Below, piece after piece: positions 33,919-43,372 of a stretch of 64,000 nucleotides of DNA. Source of the DNA: Arcticibacterium sp964021845 (GTDB taxonomy: Bacteria; Bacteroidota; Bacteroidia; Cytophagales; Spirosomataceae); the NCBI RefSeq assembly GCF_964021845.1, contig NZ_CAXHZC010000011.1:30508-94507 (forward strand). The letters run 5' to 3'. Under the pieces are notes generated by a model that saw nothing but the letters and a program-made list of their open reading frames with translations, was not told the DNA's origin and ran no database searches. Every line of letters starts with the position of its first letter. The stretch's first letter is position 1. The position numbers were made by a program, and so were the translations under genes.

Positions 33919-35175
33919 ATGGACATATTAAAGATAGCAACGGCGGGTTCGGTAGATGATGGTAAAAGCACATTGATAGGCCGTTTACTTTACGAAACAA
34001 AATCTATTACAAAAGATAAAATAGAAGCCTTAGAAACTGCTTCTAAGAGAAAAGGACTTGATTTTACAGACCTTTCTCTTTTGACAGATGGTTTGATAGC
34101 CGAGCGTGAGCAAGGCATCACTATTGATGTGGCACATATCTACTTCAATACACCTACACGTAAGTACATTATTGCTGATACTCCAGGCCATTTTGAGTAC
34201 ACACGTAATATGATTACTGGAGCTAGTAATGCCTCTGTTTCTATCATACTTATTGACTCTAGGAATGGTATTTCTGAGCAAACAAAAAGACATTATTACA
34301 TCAGTCAGTTATTAAGGATTGAAAATGTAATAGTTGCGGTTAATAAAATGGACTTGGTAGATTATTCTGAAGATAGTTTTGAAACTATCAAAAAGGATTT
34401 TGAAACCACGGTAGGAAAAGCAGGTTTTGAAGGTCAAAAAATTACTTTCATTCCTTTGTCATCGCTTTATGGAGATAACATCACTACAAAGTCTGATAAA
34501 ATGGCTTGGTATGATGGCGGTTCATTGTTGAACATTTTAGAAAGTATTGAAAACAAGCAAGTAAGAACGGGTGCTGATGCTATTCCTGCCAGAATGGGAG
34601 TACAGTATGTGGTAAGACCAAAAACAGAAGAGTATCACGATTACCGAGGCTATGCCGGAAGAATAAGCAGTGGTGAATTTGAGGTAGGAGATGAAGTTAC
34701 GGCTTTACCTAGCGGTCAAAGTTCTACCATAAAGAGTATTCAAAAATTTGAGACTGATTTAACTAAAGCTATTGCTGGAGATTCTGTGGTAATAACTTTA
34801 GATACGGATATTGATATTAGTCGTGGTAACATGTTAACACGTTCTAATGTGGTGCCTGAAGGCAAAAAGGCTTTAAAAGCAACCGTCTGTTGGATGGACA
34901 GCACACCGCTTTCAGCGGGCAAAACGTATATTCTTCAGCATGGCGTTAATACTCAAAAAGCGAAATCAATTTCTATTGATTCTGTATTAGATGTGCAGCA
35001 TTTAACAGAGTCTGACGAAAGAAACGACATTAAGCTAAATGAAATTGGTGTGGTTAATCTGAAAACTGCTGGCGAGATATTCGCTGATACCTATACGGAT
35101 AATCCTTCAAATGGAGCATTTATACTCATAGACCCAATGTCAAACACAACGGCGGGTTTGGGTTTTGTAATGTAA
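33919..35175 (+). CDS. cysN: Sulfate adenylyltransferase subunit 1 (GTPase)
   Basis: CysN couples GTP hydrolysis to APS synthesis by CysD. The frame is open from 33865, but the first 18 codons fall in the repeat region; the ATG at 33919 gives MDILKIATAGSVDDGKST, the normal start. From there it is 418 residues. Motifs: P-loop GSVDDGKST (10-18), DTPGHFEYTRNM and NKMDLVDY, then EF-Tu-like domains 2 and 3. There is no fused APS kinase domain. Confidence 0.95.
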   Translation: MDILKIATAGSVDDGKSTLIGRLLYETKSITKDKIEALETASKRKGLDFTDLSLLTDGLIAEREQGITIDVAHIYFNTPTRKYIIADTPGHFEYTRNMITGASNASVSIILIDSRNGISEQTKRHYYISQLLRIENVIVAVNKMDLVDYSEDSFETIKKDFETTVGKAGFEGQKITFIPLSSLYGDNITTKSDKMAWYDGGSLLNILESIENKQVRTGADAIPARMGVQYVVRPKTEEYHDYRGYAGRISSGEFEVGDEVTALPSGQSSTIKSIQKFETDLTKAIAGDSVVITLDTDIDISRGNMLTRSNVVPEGKKALKATVCWMDSTPLSAGKTYILQHGVNTQKAKSISIDSVLDVQHLTESDERNDIKLNEIGVVNLKTAGEIFADTYTDNPSNGAFILIDPMSNTTAGLGFVM

Positions 35176-35200
35176 TCGGATTCACTAAGACAGTATTTAG

Positions 35201-35228
35201 AGGTAAGCATATTTGCTTACCTTTTTTT
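35201..35228 (+). terminator. Rho-independent terminator after cysN
   Basis: A perfect 9-bp stem (AGGTAAGCA/TGCTTACCT) closes a TATT loop and is followed by a T-rich tract. It ends the sulfate assimilation operon. Confidence 0.88.
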
Positions 35229-35552
35229 ATTTAATGGCGTCTAATTATCACTTTTTTGGAGACATAATGAGTGAAATTGGAGGTGCTAACTTGTCAAGAC
35301 AAGTATAAATAGTACTTAGAAAGGTTCTAAATTGGATTATTCTAATGTTAAGTTTACATTAAGATATTTTATTGGTTGCTGAGTACTAAAATCAGAGTTT
35401 ACCTGTCAATCTCACCTTTTTTTGTTATTATATTGCAAGGCAGAGCTAAAAATACAACCACTGTTTTAGCTCTCATAAGGGAAACATATCTAAATGCTAA
35501 TACAAAGCAGTTTCCCGAAAATACATTTATTATAACAGGAGTACTATAAGGA
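35229..35552 (+). promoter_or_regulatory. Structured leader region of gltBD
   Basis: This 324-base gap has no gene. A perfect 10-bp inverted repeat, AGAGCTAAAA (35442-35451) with TTTTAGCTCT (35464-35473), has a 12-nt loop. A second, GGGAAAC (35479-35485) with GTTTCCC (35510-35516), follows at once. They lie 37-111 bases before the gltB ATG, so they probably form RNA hairpins in the leader. No clear TAnnTTTG promoter or U-run is present. A role in attenuation is an inference; it matches no riboswitch I know. Confidence 0.45.
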
Positions 35553-38500
35553 ATGATTGAAACAGAAGAAAACTTGGGTCTTTACAGCAGTGAGTTTGAG
35601 CATGACGCTTGCGGAATAGGTTTCCGAGCTCATTTAAAAGGCCGTAAATCACATGGTATTGTAACTGATGCCATACAGATGCTAGAAAGAATGGACCACC
35701 GAGGAGCCTGCGGTTGTGACCCTAATACGGGTGATGGTGCAGGTTTGTTGTTGCAAATTCCCCATGAATTTTTTGTAAGTGAGTGTAGAAAAAAAGGCTT
35801 TAAATTACCAGCTTCCGGAGAGTATGGTGTAGGTCAAATTTTCTTCCCTTTTCAAGAAATAGCAAGAGAAGAGTGTCGTGAGATACTTAACAGAAAAATT
35901 GAAGAGCTAGGTTTTGACCTTCTTGGATATAGGAAAGTGCCTACACTTAATGATACATTAGGCGAAGGTTCTCTTAAAGTTGAACCATGGGTTGAGCAGT
36001 TGTTTATCAAAATGCCAGAGGCAGTAGAAGATGACTTAATCTTTGAACGTAAGTTATACGTTTTAAGGCAGTTTGCTTCTGCCGTCATTAGAGACTCTGT
36101 AAAAGGAGTAAGAGAGACTTTCTACATTTCAAGTTTATCTTGTCGTACTATCTCTTATAAAGGTCAGTTAACTACAGACCAACTAAAATATTATTTCCCT
36201 GATTTACAGGATTCTAGAGTTGTTTCAGCTTTTGCTATTGTACACTCTCGTTTCTCTACCAATACTTTTCCATCTTGGAAACTAGCTCAACCATTTAGAT
36301 TTATCGCTCATAATGGAGAGATAAATACCGTAAAAGGTAACGTAAACTGGATTAGAGCAGCAGAAAAGTCATTCTACTCTGAATTCTTCACAAAAGAAGA
36401 AATGGAGATGATAATGCCTATCTGTGATAAAGGTAATTCAGATTCTGCCATGCTAGATAACGCCATAGAGTTGCTTTATCTTTCAGGAAGGTCACTTCCT
36501 CATGTAATGATGATGATGGTGCCTGAAGCATGGGACGGAAACGAAGCCATGGATCCAGTAAGAAAAGCATTCTATGAGTACCATGCTACCATCATGGAGC
36601 CATGGGATGGTCCGGCTTCTATTTCATTTACGGATGGTAAAATGGTGGGTGCCACTTTAGATAGAAACGGTCTTAGACCATCTAGGTATTGGGTACTTAA
36701 TGATGACACTGTAGTGATGGCATCTGAGGCGGGTGTCTTAGATATTGACCAATCTACCGTAGTATCGAAGGGTCGTCTTCAGCCAGGAAGAATGTTTGTG
36801 GTAGACATGGAGGAAGGAAGAATCATTCCTGACGAAGAGTTGAAAGCCGATATTTGCTCAAGACAACCTTACGGAGAGTGGATTGAAAAGCATAAGATTA
36901 ATATCAAAAAGCTTCCAAAATCTATTCGTCCATATACTCATTACAGTTCTGAGAAACTTATCAAAAGACAAATTACTGCAGGTTATACCTCAGAAGATTT
37001 GAGAATGATATTAGGGCCAATGTCCTCATTAGGTAAAGAGGCTATCGGTTCCATGGGTATAGATATTCCTTTGGCTATTTTATCTAGCCAAAGTCAGCAT
37101 CTTTCTTCTTATTTTAAGCAGTTATTTGCTCAGGTAACTAACCCACCTATCGATTCTATCAGAGAGCGTTCTATCATGTCTTTGATATCCTTTGTAGGAA
37201 CTGCCGACAATATTTTGACGGAGTCGCCAAGGCACTGTCGTCAAGTTCAGCTGCAGCAGCCAGTTTTAACACCGAAAGAGTTTGATAAGCTTCGCTTTGT
37301 TGATCATGATGGTTTCCAAGCTAAAACTATTAATACTTATTTCTATACTAGCTCAGACGATCATGGGAAGGCACTAGCTTTCGCTATTGAAAGAATTTGC
37401 CGTTATGCTGAAGATGCTATAAAAGACGGTTTTGAAATTCTTGTTTTATCTGATAGAGCAGTAGATTCAGAGCATGCAGCCATTCCTTCATTATTAGCTA
37501 CATCAGCTATTCACCATCACTTAATACGTAAAGGTTTAAGAGGTCAGGCGAGTATTGTGGTGGAAGCAGCAGATGTTTGGGAAACCCATCATTATGCAGC
37601 TTTAATAGGTTTTGGAGCTTCCGCTATCTGTTCTTACTTGGCTTTCGAAACATTGACCAAAATGAATGCCTCAGGTCAAATTGATGGAGAGTTTACGGAT
37701 AAAGAACTATATAAAAACTACATCAAAGCTGTTGACAAAGAGCTGTTGAAGATTTTCTCTAAAATGGGGATTTCTACATTACAGTCTTACCAAGGAGCTC
37801 AGATTTTTGAATGTTTAGGTCTGAACAAAACTGTTGTTGATAAATACTTCACAGGAACGGTATCAAGAATTGGTGGCTTAGGCATCAATGATATTGCCAA
37901 AGAGGTTATTGTAAGACACAGAGTGGCATATCCAAAAATCGAAAAAGATTCTGTTAAGAGATTAGAAGTAGGTGGTGTTTATCAATGGAAGCAGCGTGGT
38001 GAAAAACACATGTTTAATCCAGAGTCAATTCACCTTCTTCAGCAGTCAACAAAACTTGGTGACAAGGATTTAGATGCTGGTTATAAATTATTCAAGAAGT
38101 ATTCTAAGCTAATAAACGACCAATCTAAAGAAGCCCTAACGCTTCGTGGTTTGATGCGTTTTAAGCAGTCTGAGTCAATTTCTATTGACGAAGTAGAGCC
38201 TGTAGAAGAAATATTCAAACGTTTTGCTACAGGAGCCATGTCATTTGGTTCTATTTCTTGGGAAGCTCACACCACTTTGGCCATTGCGATGAACCGTATA
38301 GGTGCTCGCTCTAACTCAGGAGAAGGTGGAGAAGATGAAACAAGATATACGCCACTTGAAAATGGAGACAGCATGTCTTCAAATATTAAGCAAGTAGCCT
38401 CAGGTAGATTTGGAGTAACTAGTTACTACTTATCAAATGCCAAAGAGATTCAAATAAAAATGGCTCAAGGTGCCAAGCCTGGTGAAGGTGGACAGCTTCC

Positions 38501-40106
38501 TGGCCATAAAGTAGATGATTGGATTGGACGTACTAGACATAGTACTCCTGGTGTTGGACTTATTTCTCCGCCACCGCACCATGATATCTATTCTATTGAG
38601 GATTTAGCTCAATTAATATATGACCTTAAAAATGCCAACGAAGAAGCACGTATTTCAGTGAAATTAGTTTCTGAGGCTGGTGTTGGTACCATTGCTACGG
38701 GTGTAGCAAAAGCTCACTCAGATGTGGTATTGATAGCAGGTTATGATGGTGGTACTGGAGCTTCTCCATTATCTTCATTAAGACATGCCGGACTTCCTTG
38801 GGAGCTTGGTCTAGCAGAAACTCACCAAACGCTTGTTAAAAACAAGTTGAGAGGAAGAATTGTGGTTCAGGCTGATGGTCAATTGAGAACAGGTAGAGAC
38901 CTTGCTATAGCTGCTTTATTAGGTGCTGAAGAATTTGGAGTAGCTACTGCAGCTTTAGTGGCGGCAGGTTGTATTTTAATGAGAAAATGTCATTTGAATA
39001 CTTGTCCAGTAGGAATTGCTACGCAAAGAAAAGAACTAAGAGCTTTATTTAGTGGTAAGCCAGAGCACGTGGTAAACATGTTTACTTACTTAGCTATGGA
39101 AATGCGTGAGATAATGGCTGAATTAGGTTTCAGAACTGTCAACGAAATGGTTGGCCAGGTTCAGAAACTAGAAAAAAGATCTGATGTTAAGCATTGGAAG
39201 TATAAAGACTTAGATTTCTCTAAAATTCTTTATAAAGAGCCAATCGCTGCAGAAGTAGCAGAATATAAGCAAGAGGAGCAAGACCATGGTATTTCTATGG
39301 TTTTAGATAGGCAAATGATTAAAGATGCTAAACCAGCCCTTGAAAAAGGAGAAGCTGTAAAAGCAGAATACACGGTCAATAACCTTGATAGAACTATCGG
39401 AGCTATGCTGTCGCATGAAATATCTAAGATTTATAAGGGAGAAGGCTTGCCAGCAGGTACCATTCACTTTAAATATAGAGGTACTTCAGGACAGTCTTTT
39501 GGGGCGTTCTCTACCAAAGGTTTGAAATTAGAACTTGAAGGAGACTCTAATGATTACTTTGGAAAAGGTCTTTGTGGAGCTGAGCTAATCGTCTACCCAG
39601 ACAGAAATGCTACTTTCAAAGCGTCGGAAAACATGGCAGTAGGTAATGTTTCTTTTTACGGTGCTACATCTGGTGAAGCCTTTATTAATGGTTTAGCTGG
39701 TGAGCGTTTTGCGGTAAGAAACTCTGGTGCTAGAGTAGTAGTAGAAGGAATAGGCGACCACGGTTGTGAATACATGACAGGTGGAACTGTAATTGTACTA
39801 GGACCTACAGGTGGGAATTTTGCTGCTGGTATGAGCGGTGGAATAGCCTATGTATATGACAAGGAAAAAGTATTTGATGCTAAGTGTAATAAAGAAATGG
39901 TAGACCTGGAAGGGCTTACTACAGATGATGAAGCCTTATTAGAAGGTATGATTACAAAGCATTTGAAGGCTACTGGAAGCGAAGTAGCTAAATCTTTATT
40001 GGACAACTTGAAAGAAGAATTTAAGAACTTCGTGAAAGTATATCCAAGAGATTATAAGCGTATTTTAGCTGAAAGAAGTGAAAAAGAAGCTTCAAAAGCG
40101 GCATAA
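35553..40106 (+). CDS. gltB: Glutamate synthase, large subunit
   Basis: GltB transfers the glutamine amide to 2-oxoglutarate. The 1517-residue product is full length: class II glutaminase domain beginning at Cys20 (after a short propeptide; HDACGIGF), central domain, FMN-binding synthase domain (GEGGQLPGHKVDDWIGRTRH) and C-terminal beta-helix domain with repeated Gly motifs. The 3Fe-4S ligands are Cys1140, Cys1146 and Cys1151 (CILMRKCHLNTC). It forms an operon with gltD, 34 bases downstream. Confidence 0.98.
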   Translation: MIETEENLGLYSSEFEHDACGIGFRAHLKGRKSHGIVTDAIQMLERMDHRGACGCDPNTGDGAGLLLQIPHEFFVSECRKKGFKLPASGEYGVGQIFFPFQEIAREECREILNRKIEELGFDLLGYRKVPTLNDTLGEGSLKVEPWVEQLFIKMPEAVEDDLIFERKLYVLRQFASAVIRDSVKGVRETFYISSLSCRTISYKGQLTTDQLKYYFPDLQDSRVVSAFAIVHSRFSTNTFPSWKLAQPFRFIAHNGEINTVKGNVNWIRAAEKSFYSEFFTKEEMEMIMPICDKGNSDSAMLDNAIELLYLSGRSLPHVMMMMVPEAWDGNEAMDPVRKAFYEYHATIMEPWDGPASISFTDGKMVGATLDRNGLRPSRYWVLNDDTVVMASEAGVLDIDQSTVVSKGRLQPGRMFVVDMEEGRIIPDEELKADICSRQPYGEWIEKHKINIKKLPKSIRPYTHYSSEKLIKRQITAGYTSEDLRMILGPMSSLGKEAIGSMGIDIPLAILSSQSQHLSSYFKQLFAQVTNPPIDSIRERSIMSLISFVGTADNILTESPRHCRQVQLQQPVLTPKEFDKLRFVDHDGFQAKTINTYFYTSSDDHGKALAFAIERICRYAEDAIKDGFEILVLSDRAVDSEHAAIPSLLATSAIHHHLIRKGLRGQASIVVEAADVWETHHYAALIGFGASAICSYLAFETLTKMNASGQIDGEFTDKELYKNYIKAVDKELLKIFSKMGISTLQSYQGAQIFECLGLNKTVVDKYFTGTVSRIGGLGINDIAKEVIVRHRVAYPKIEKDSVKRLEVGGVYQWKQRGEKHMFNPESIHLLQQSTKLGDKDLDAGYKLFKKYSKLINDQSKEALTLRGLMRFKQSESISIDEVEPVEEIFKRFATGAMSFGSISWEAHTTLAIAMNRIGARSNSGEGGEDETRYTPLENGDSMSSNIKQVASGRFGVTSYYLSNAKEIQIKMAQGAKPGEGGQLPGHKVDDWIGRTRHSTPGVGLISPPPHHDIYSIEDLAQLIYDLKNANEEARISVKLVSEAGVGTIATGVAKAHSDVVLIAGYDGGTGASPLSSLRHAGLPWELGLAETHQTLVKNKLRGRIVVQADGQLRTGRDLAIAALLGAEEFGVATAALVAAGCILMRKCHLNTCPVGIATQRKELRALFSGKPEHVVNMFTYLAMEMREIMAELGFRTVNEMVGQVQKLEKRSDVKHWKYKDLDFSKILYKEPIAAEVAEYKQEEQDHGISMVLDRQMIKDAKPALEKGEAVKAEYTVNNLDRTIGAMLSHEISKIYKGEGLPAGTIHFKYRGTSGQSFGAFSTKGLKLELEGDSNDYFGKGLCGAELIVYPDRNATFKASENMAVGNVSFYGATSGEAFINGLAGERFAVRNSGARVVVEGIGDHGCEYMTGGTVIVLGPTGGNFAAGMSGGIAYVYDKEKVFDAKCNKEMVDLEGLTTDDEALLEGMITKHLKATGSEVAKSLLDNLKEEFKNFVKVYPRDYKRILAERSEKEASKAA

Positions 40107-40140
40107 GGAAATCAATTTAGAACATTAGTACAAAACGATA

Positions 40141-41655
40141 ATGGGAAAACCAACAGGTTTTTTAGAATTTGAAAGAGAAGCTTCGAAGTATAGAAGTGTA
40201 GATGAACGTAAAAAGGACTACCAAGAGGTAGAGCAAAAATATAGCAAAGAGCAAACCCACGAACAAGCAGCTAGATGCATGGACTGTGGAATACCTTTTT
40301 GTCATAATGGCTGTCCACTTGGGAATATTATTCCTGAGTTTAACGATGCCGTTTATGAAGAAAACTGGAAGCAGGCTTACGAAATTTTAGCAAGTACAAA
40401 TAACTTCCCAGAATTTACTGGAAGAATTTGTCCTGCACCATGTGAGTCTTCTTGTGTATTAGGTATAAATAAACCTCCTGTAGCTATTGAGTATATTGAG
40501 AAATCAATTATCGAAAGAGCTTATGAAGAAGGGTGGGTAGTAGCTAGTCCTCCTTCAGTGAGAACAGGGAAGAACATTGCTGTGGTAGGTTCAGGCCCTG
40601 CAGGAATGGCTGCTTCAGCTCAGCTTAATAAAGCGGGTCACACGGTAACTTTATTTGAAAGAGCAGACCAAATAGGTGGCTTAGTAAGATATGGTATTCC
40701 AGATTTTAAATTGAATAAAGACATCATAGACCGTAGAATTGCGGTGATGGAAGAAGAAGGTGTTATTTTCAAAACCAATACAAATGTTGGTGTAGATATC
40801 ACTTCGGAGCAATTGGAAAGAGACTTTGATGCTGTAGTCTTAACCGGAGGTTCTACAGTTCCTAGAGACTTGAATATTCCAGGTAGAGAGCTAAAAGGTG
40901 TTCATTTTGCCATGGAATTCTTAAGTCAGCAGAATAAAAGAGTGGCGGATACCAAAGGTATCAATATTGACTTTTCTGTAGACCATCAAGGAGCTAAATA
41001 TCAAAACGGCGATTTGTCTGCCAAAGGTAAAAACGTAGTGGTGATTGGTGGTGGAGATACAGGTTCTGACTGTGTGGGTACTTCAAACCGTCATGGTGCT
41101 GAGGCTATTTATCAAATAGAGATTATGCCAATGCCTCCTAAAGAGAGAGCGGAAAGCACGCCATGGCCTATGTGGCCTATGCAGCTGCGTACCAGTACTT
41201 CGCATAAAGAAGGCTGTGAGAGAGATTGGCAAATAAACACAAAGGAGTTTGTAGGTGACGAAAACGGAAACCTGAAAGCTCTTAAGTTGGTGAATATTGA
41301 ATGGGTGAAAGATAATGGCCGTATGACCATGAAAGAGATTCCTGGAACGGAGAAAGAAGTTCCTTGCGAATTGGCTTTATTGGCAGCTGGTTTCTTACAT
41401 CCTCAGCAAGAAGGTTTGTTAAACGACTTAGGTGTAGAGTATGACCAAAGAGGTAATATTAACGCTCCTAAATATCAAACGAGTAATGAGAAAATTTTTG
41501 CAGCGGGTGATATGAGAAGAGGACAGTCACTAGTAGTATGGGCTATATCAGAAGGGCGTGAAGCTGCTCGTGCAGTAGACCAATACCTTATGGGTGAGTC
41601 TTTCTTAGAAGCTAAATCTGTTTCTATGATTTCACCATCTTATTTAGGCGTATAG
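40141..41655 (+). CDS. gltD: Glutamate synthase, small subunit
   Basis: GltD passes electrons from NADPH via FAD and 4Fe-4S clusters to GltB. The 504-residue product has the N-terminal cysteine clusters (RCMDCGIPFCHNGCPLGN, then GRICPAPCESSCVLGI), the FAD motif GSGPAGMAASAQL and the NADPH motif VVIGGGDTGSDC. The C-terminal FAD contact reads FAAGDMRRGQSLVVWAI. Length and order are as in other bacteria. Confidence 0.98.
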   Translation: MGKPTGFLEFEREASKYRSVDERKKDYQEVEQKYSKEQTHEQAARCMDCGIPFCHNGCPLGNIIPEFNDAVYEENWKQAYEILASTNNFPEFTGRICPAPCESSCVLGINKPPVAIEYIEKSIIERAYEEGWVVASPPSVRTGKNIAVVGSGPAGMAASAQLNKAGHTVTLFERADQIGGLVRYGIPDFKLNKDIIDRRIAVMEEEGVIFKTNTNVGVDITSEQLERDFDAVVLTGGSTVPRDLNIPGRELKGVHFAMEFLSQQNKRVADTKGINIDFSVDHQGAKYQNGDLSAKGKNVVVIGGGDTGSDCVGTSNRHGAEAIYQIEIMPMPPKERAESTPWPMWPMQLRTSTSHKEGCERDWQINTKEFVGDENGNLKALKLVNIEWVKDNGRMTMKEIPGTEKEVPCELALLAAGFLHPQQEGLLNDLGVEYDQRGNINAPKYQTSNEKIFAAGDMRRGQSLVVWAISEGREAARAVDQYLMGESFLEAKSVSMISPSYLGV

Positions 41656-41678
41656 TCGATAAGAACATTATATACCTT

Positions 41679-41709
41679 AAAGCAGTCTCCTAAAAGAGAC
41701 TGCTTTTTT
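41679..41709 (+). terminator. Rho-independent terminator after gltD
   Basis: AAAGCAGTCTC and GAGACTGCTTT form a perfect 11-bp stem with a 6-nt loop, followed by Ts. It closes the gltBD operon. Confidence 0.92.
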
Positions 41710-41733
41710 GTGTTCTTTAATTAACTTGCACAC

Positions 41734-42330
41734 ATGCTCAAACCCTATTTCAATAAAGACTGTATAGAAGCAGGGCTAGATGAGGCTGGAAGAGGCTGTC
41801 TAGCTGGTCCTGTGGTGGCGGCAGCTGTTGTTTTACCTAGAGATTATGACAACGTTGACTTAAATGATTCTAAGCAGCTAGATAAGAAAGCTAGAGAGCA
41901 AATGGCAGAAATAATAGAAAAAGATGCATTAGCCTACGCTGTCGGTATTTGTTCACAAACAGAGATTGACGAAATTAACATTTTGCAAGCTAGTATTTTA
42001 GCTATGCATAAGGCAGTAAAGCTTCTTTCAGTGAAACCTGAGCATCTTTTGGTTGATGGAAATAGATTTGTTCCTTACTTATCTATTCCGCATACTTGCA
42101 TAATAAAAGGTGATGGAAAGTTTCAAAGCATAGCTGCTGCTAGTATTCTGGCTAAAACGTATAGAGATAAACTTATGGACAGTTACGCCAAAGAATTTCC
42201 GCAATATGGTTGGGAAACCAATGCAGGTTATCCTACCATAAAACACCGAGCAGCTATCAAAGAGCATGGCGTAACCTACCTACATAGAATGACTTTTAGA
42301 CTATTGAAACCCGAAATTGAAAAATTGTAA
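41734..42330 (+). CDS. rnhB: Ribonuclease HII
   Basis: RNase HII cleaves RNA in RNA-DNA hybrids and removes single ribonucleotides from DNA. The 198-residue product has the active-site start GLDEAGRGCLAGPVVAAAV (Asp16, Glu17). A further acidic residue lies in LLVDGNRFVP, and the block QSIAAASILAKTYRDKLM is also typical. The next gene starts right at its stop (no gap), so they are likely co-transcribed. Confidence 0.96.
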   Translation: MLKPYFNKDCIEAGLDEAGRGCLAGPVVAAAVVLPRDYDNVDLNDSKQLDKKAREQMAEIIEKDALAYAVGICSQTEIDEINILQASILAMHKAVKLLSVKPEHLLVDGNRFVPYLSIPHTCIIKGDGKFQSIAAASILAKTYRDKLMDSYAKEFPQYGWETNAGYPTIKHRAAIKEHGVTYLHRMTFRLLKPEIEKL

Positions 42331-43278
42331 ATGAAGATTATTTTAAGTTTTATTCTACTTTTTACGCTAACAACTAATCAAAAGGATTTAGCAAACTACC
42401 GTCAAGAAATTCCAAATACACATGAAGGCTTTGATATGGTGGCTATTCCTGGCGGTGAATTTCTTTTTGGAAGCCCAGAAAATGAGGATTTAAGAAGCGA
42501 AAATGAAGGACCACAGGTTAAAGTAGAAGTAAGCCCTTTTTGGATGGCGAAGTATGAAACCACATGGGATTTGTATTTGATTTATCAAAATGCTGAACTG
42601 GAAATTGACAAGAATTTAGTTTTAGATGGTATTTCTAGACCCACAAAGCCTTATGTTGAAATGTCTTTTGGGCAGGGTAAAAATGGAGGTTTCCCAGTTT
42701 GTAATGTAACGCAATATGCGGCTAGGTCTTTTTGTGAATGGCTCTACAAAAAAACTGGTGTTTTTTATAGACTGCCGACAGAAGCTGAGTGGGAATATGC
42801 AGCTAGAGCAGGAAGTACCACAGCATGGCACTTTGGAGATGACGTTAGCCAGCTAGATGATTATGCATGGTCTTATACTAACTCTGATGGAGCCTATGCT
42901 TTGGTAGGAGAGAAGAAACCAAACCAATGGGGACTTTATGATATGTATGGCAATGTATCTGAGTGGACGTCTGACCAATACAAGGAAAATGTTCATTCAG
43001 AGCTTAATAGTGGAGTGAAAGACCCGTATTTTGAACCTGTAACCCTATATCCTCATACTATAAAAGGAGGAAATTGGGACGATGATGCAGACGCACTTCG
43101 TTCGGCAGCAAGGACAGGTTCTACTGAAAGATTGAAAAGAACAGACCCGCAGATACCAAAGTCGGATTGGTGGCTTACAGACGCACCTTTTTTAGGTTTT
43201 AGACTATTGAGACCTGCCGTACAACCATCGAAAGCTGAGATAGAAAAATACTTTGCACCCCCTCCTAAGGACAAATAG
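42331..43278 (+). CDS. SUMF1/formylglycine-generating-enzyme-family protein
   Basis: The 315-residue product has a likely N-terminal signal (MKIILSFILLFTLTTNQ) and an FGE-sulfatase fold: MVAIPGGEFLFGSPENEDLR, YRLPTEAEWEYAARAGSTTA, WGLYDMYGNVSEWTSDQY and FLGFRLLRPA. The cysteine pair of true sulfatase-modifying enzymes is not evident, so it may be a non-catalytic or lectin-like member. It abuts rnhB. The neighbouring Gfo/Idh/MocA gene is 94 bases downstream. Confidence 0.85.
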   Translation: MKIILSFILLFTLTTNQKDLANYRQEIPNTHEGFDMVAIPGGEFLFGSPENEDLRSENEGPQVKVEVSPFWMAKYETTWDLYLIYQNAELEIDKNLVLDGISRPTKPYVEMSFGQGKNGGFPVCNVTQYAARSFCEWLYKKTGVFYRLPTEAEWEYAARAGSTTAWHFGDDVSQLDDYAWSYTNSDGAYALVGEKKPNQWGLYDMYGNVSEWTSDQYKENVHSELNSGVKDPYFEPVTLYPHTIKGGNWDDDADALRSAARTGSTERLKRTDPQIPKSDWWLTDAPFLGFRLLRPAVQPSKAEIEKYFAPPPKDK

Positions 43279-43372
43279 GCGTTGGAATACGGCAGTTGGA
43301 CTATCTATTTTCCATTTTCCGTCTGTTTTCTTTAGCTTTAAATATTCAACCAATTAAATACCCTAAGAAATA

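Noticed and set aside
35229..35552. Known riboswitch upstream of gltB
   Set aside because: The hairpins do not match any riboswitch consensus I know, so only a structured leader is claimed.
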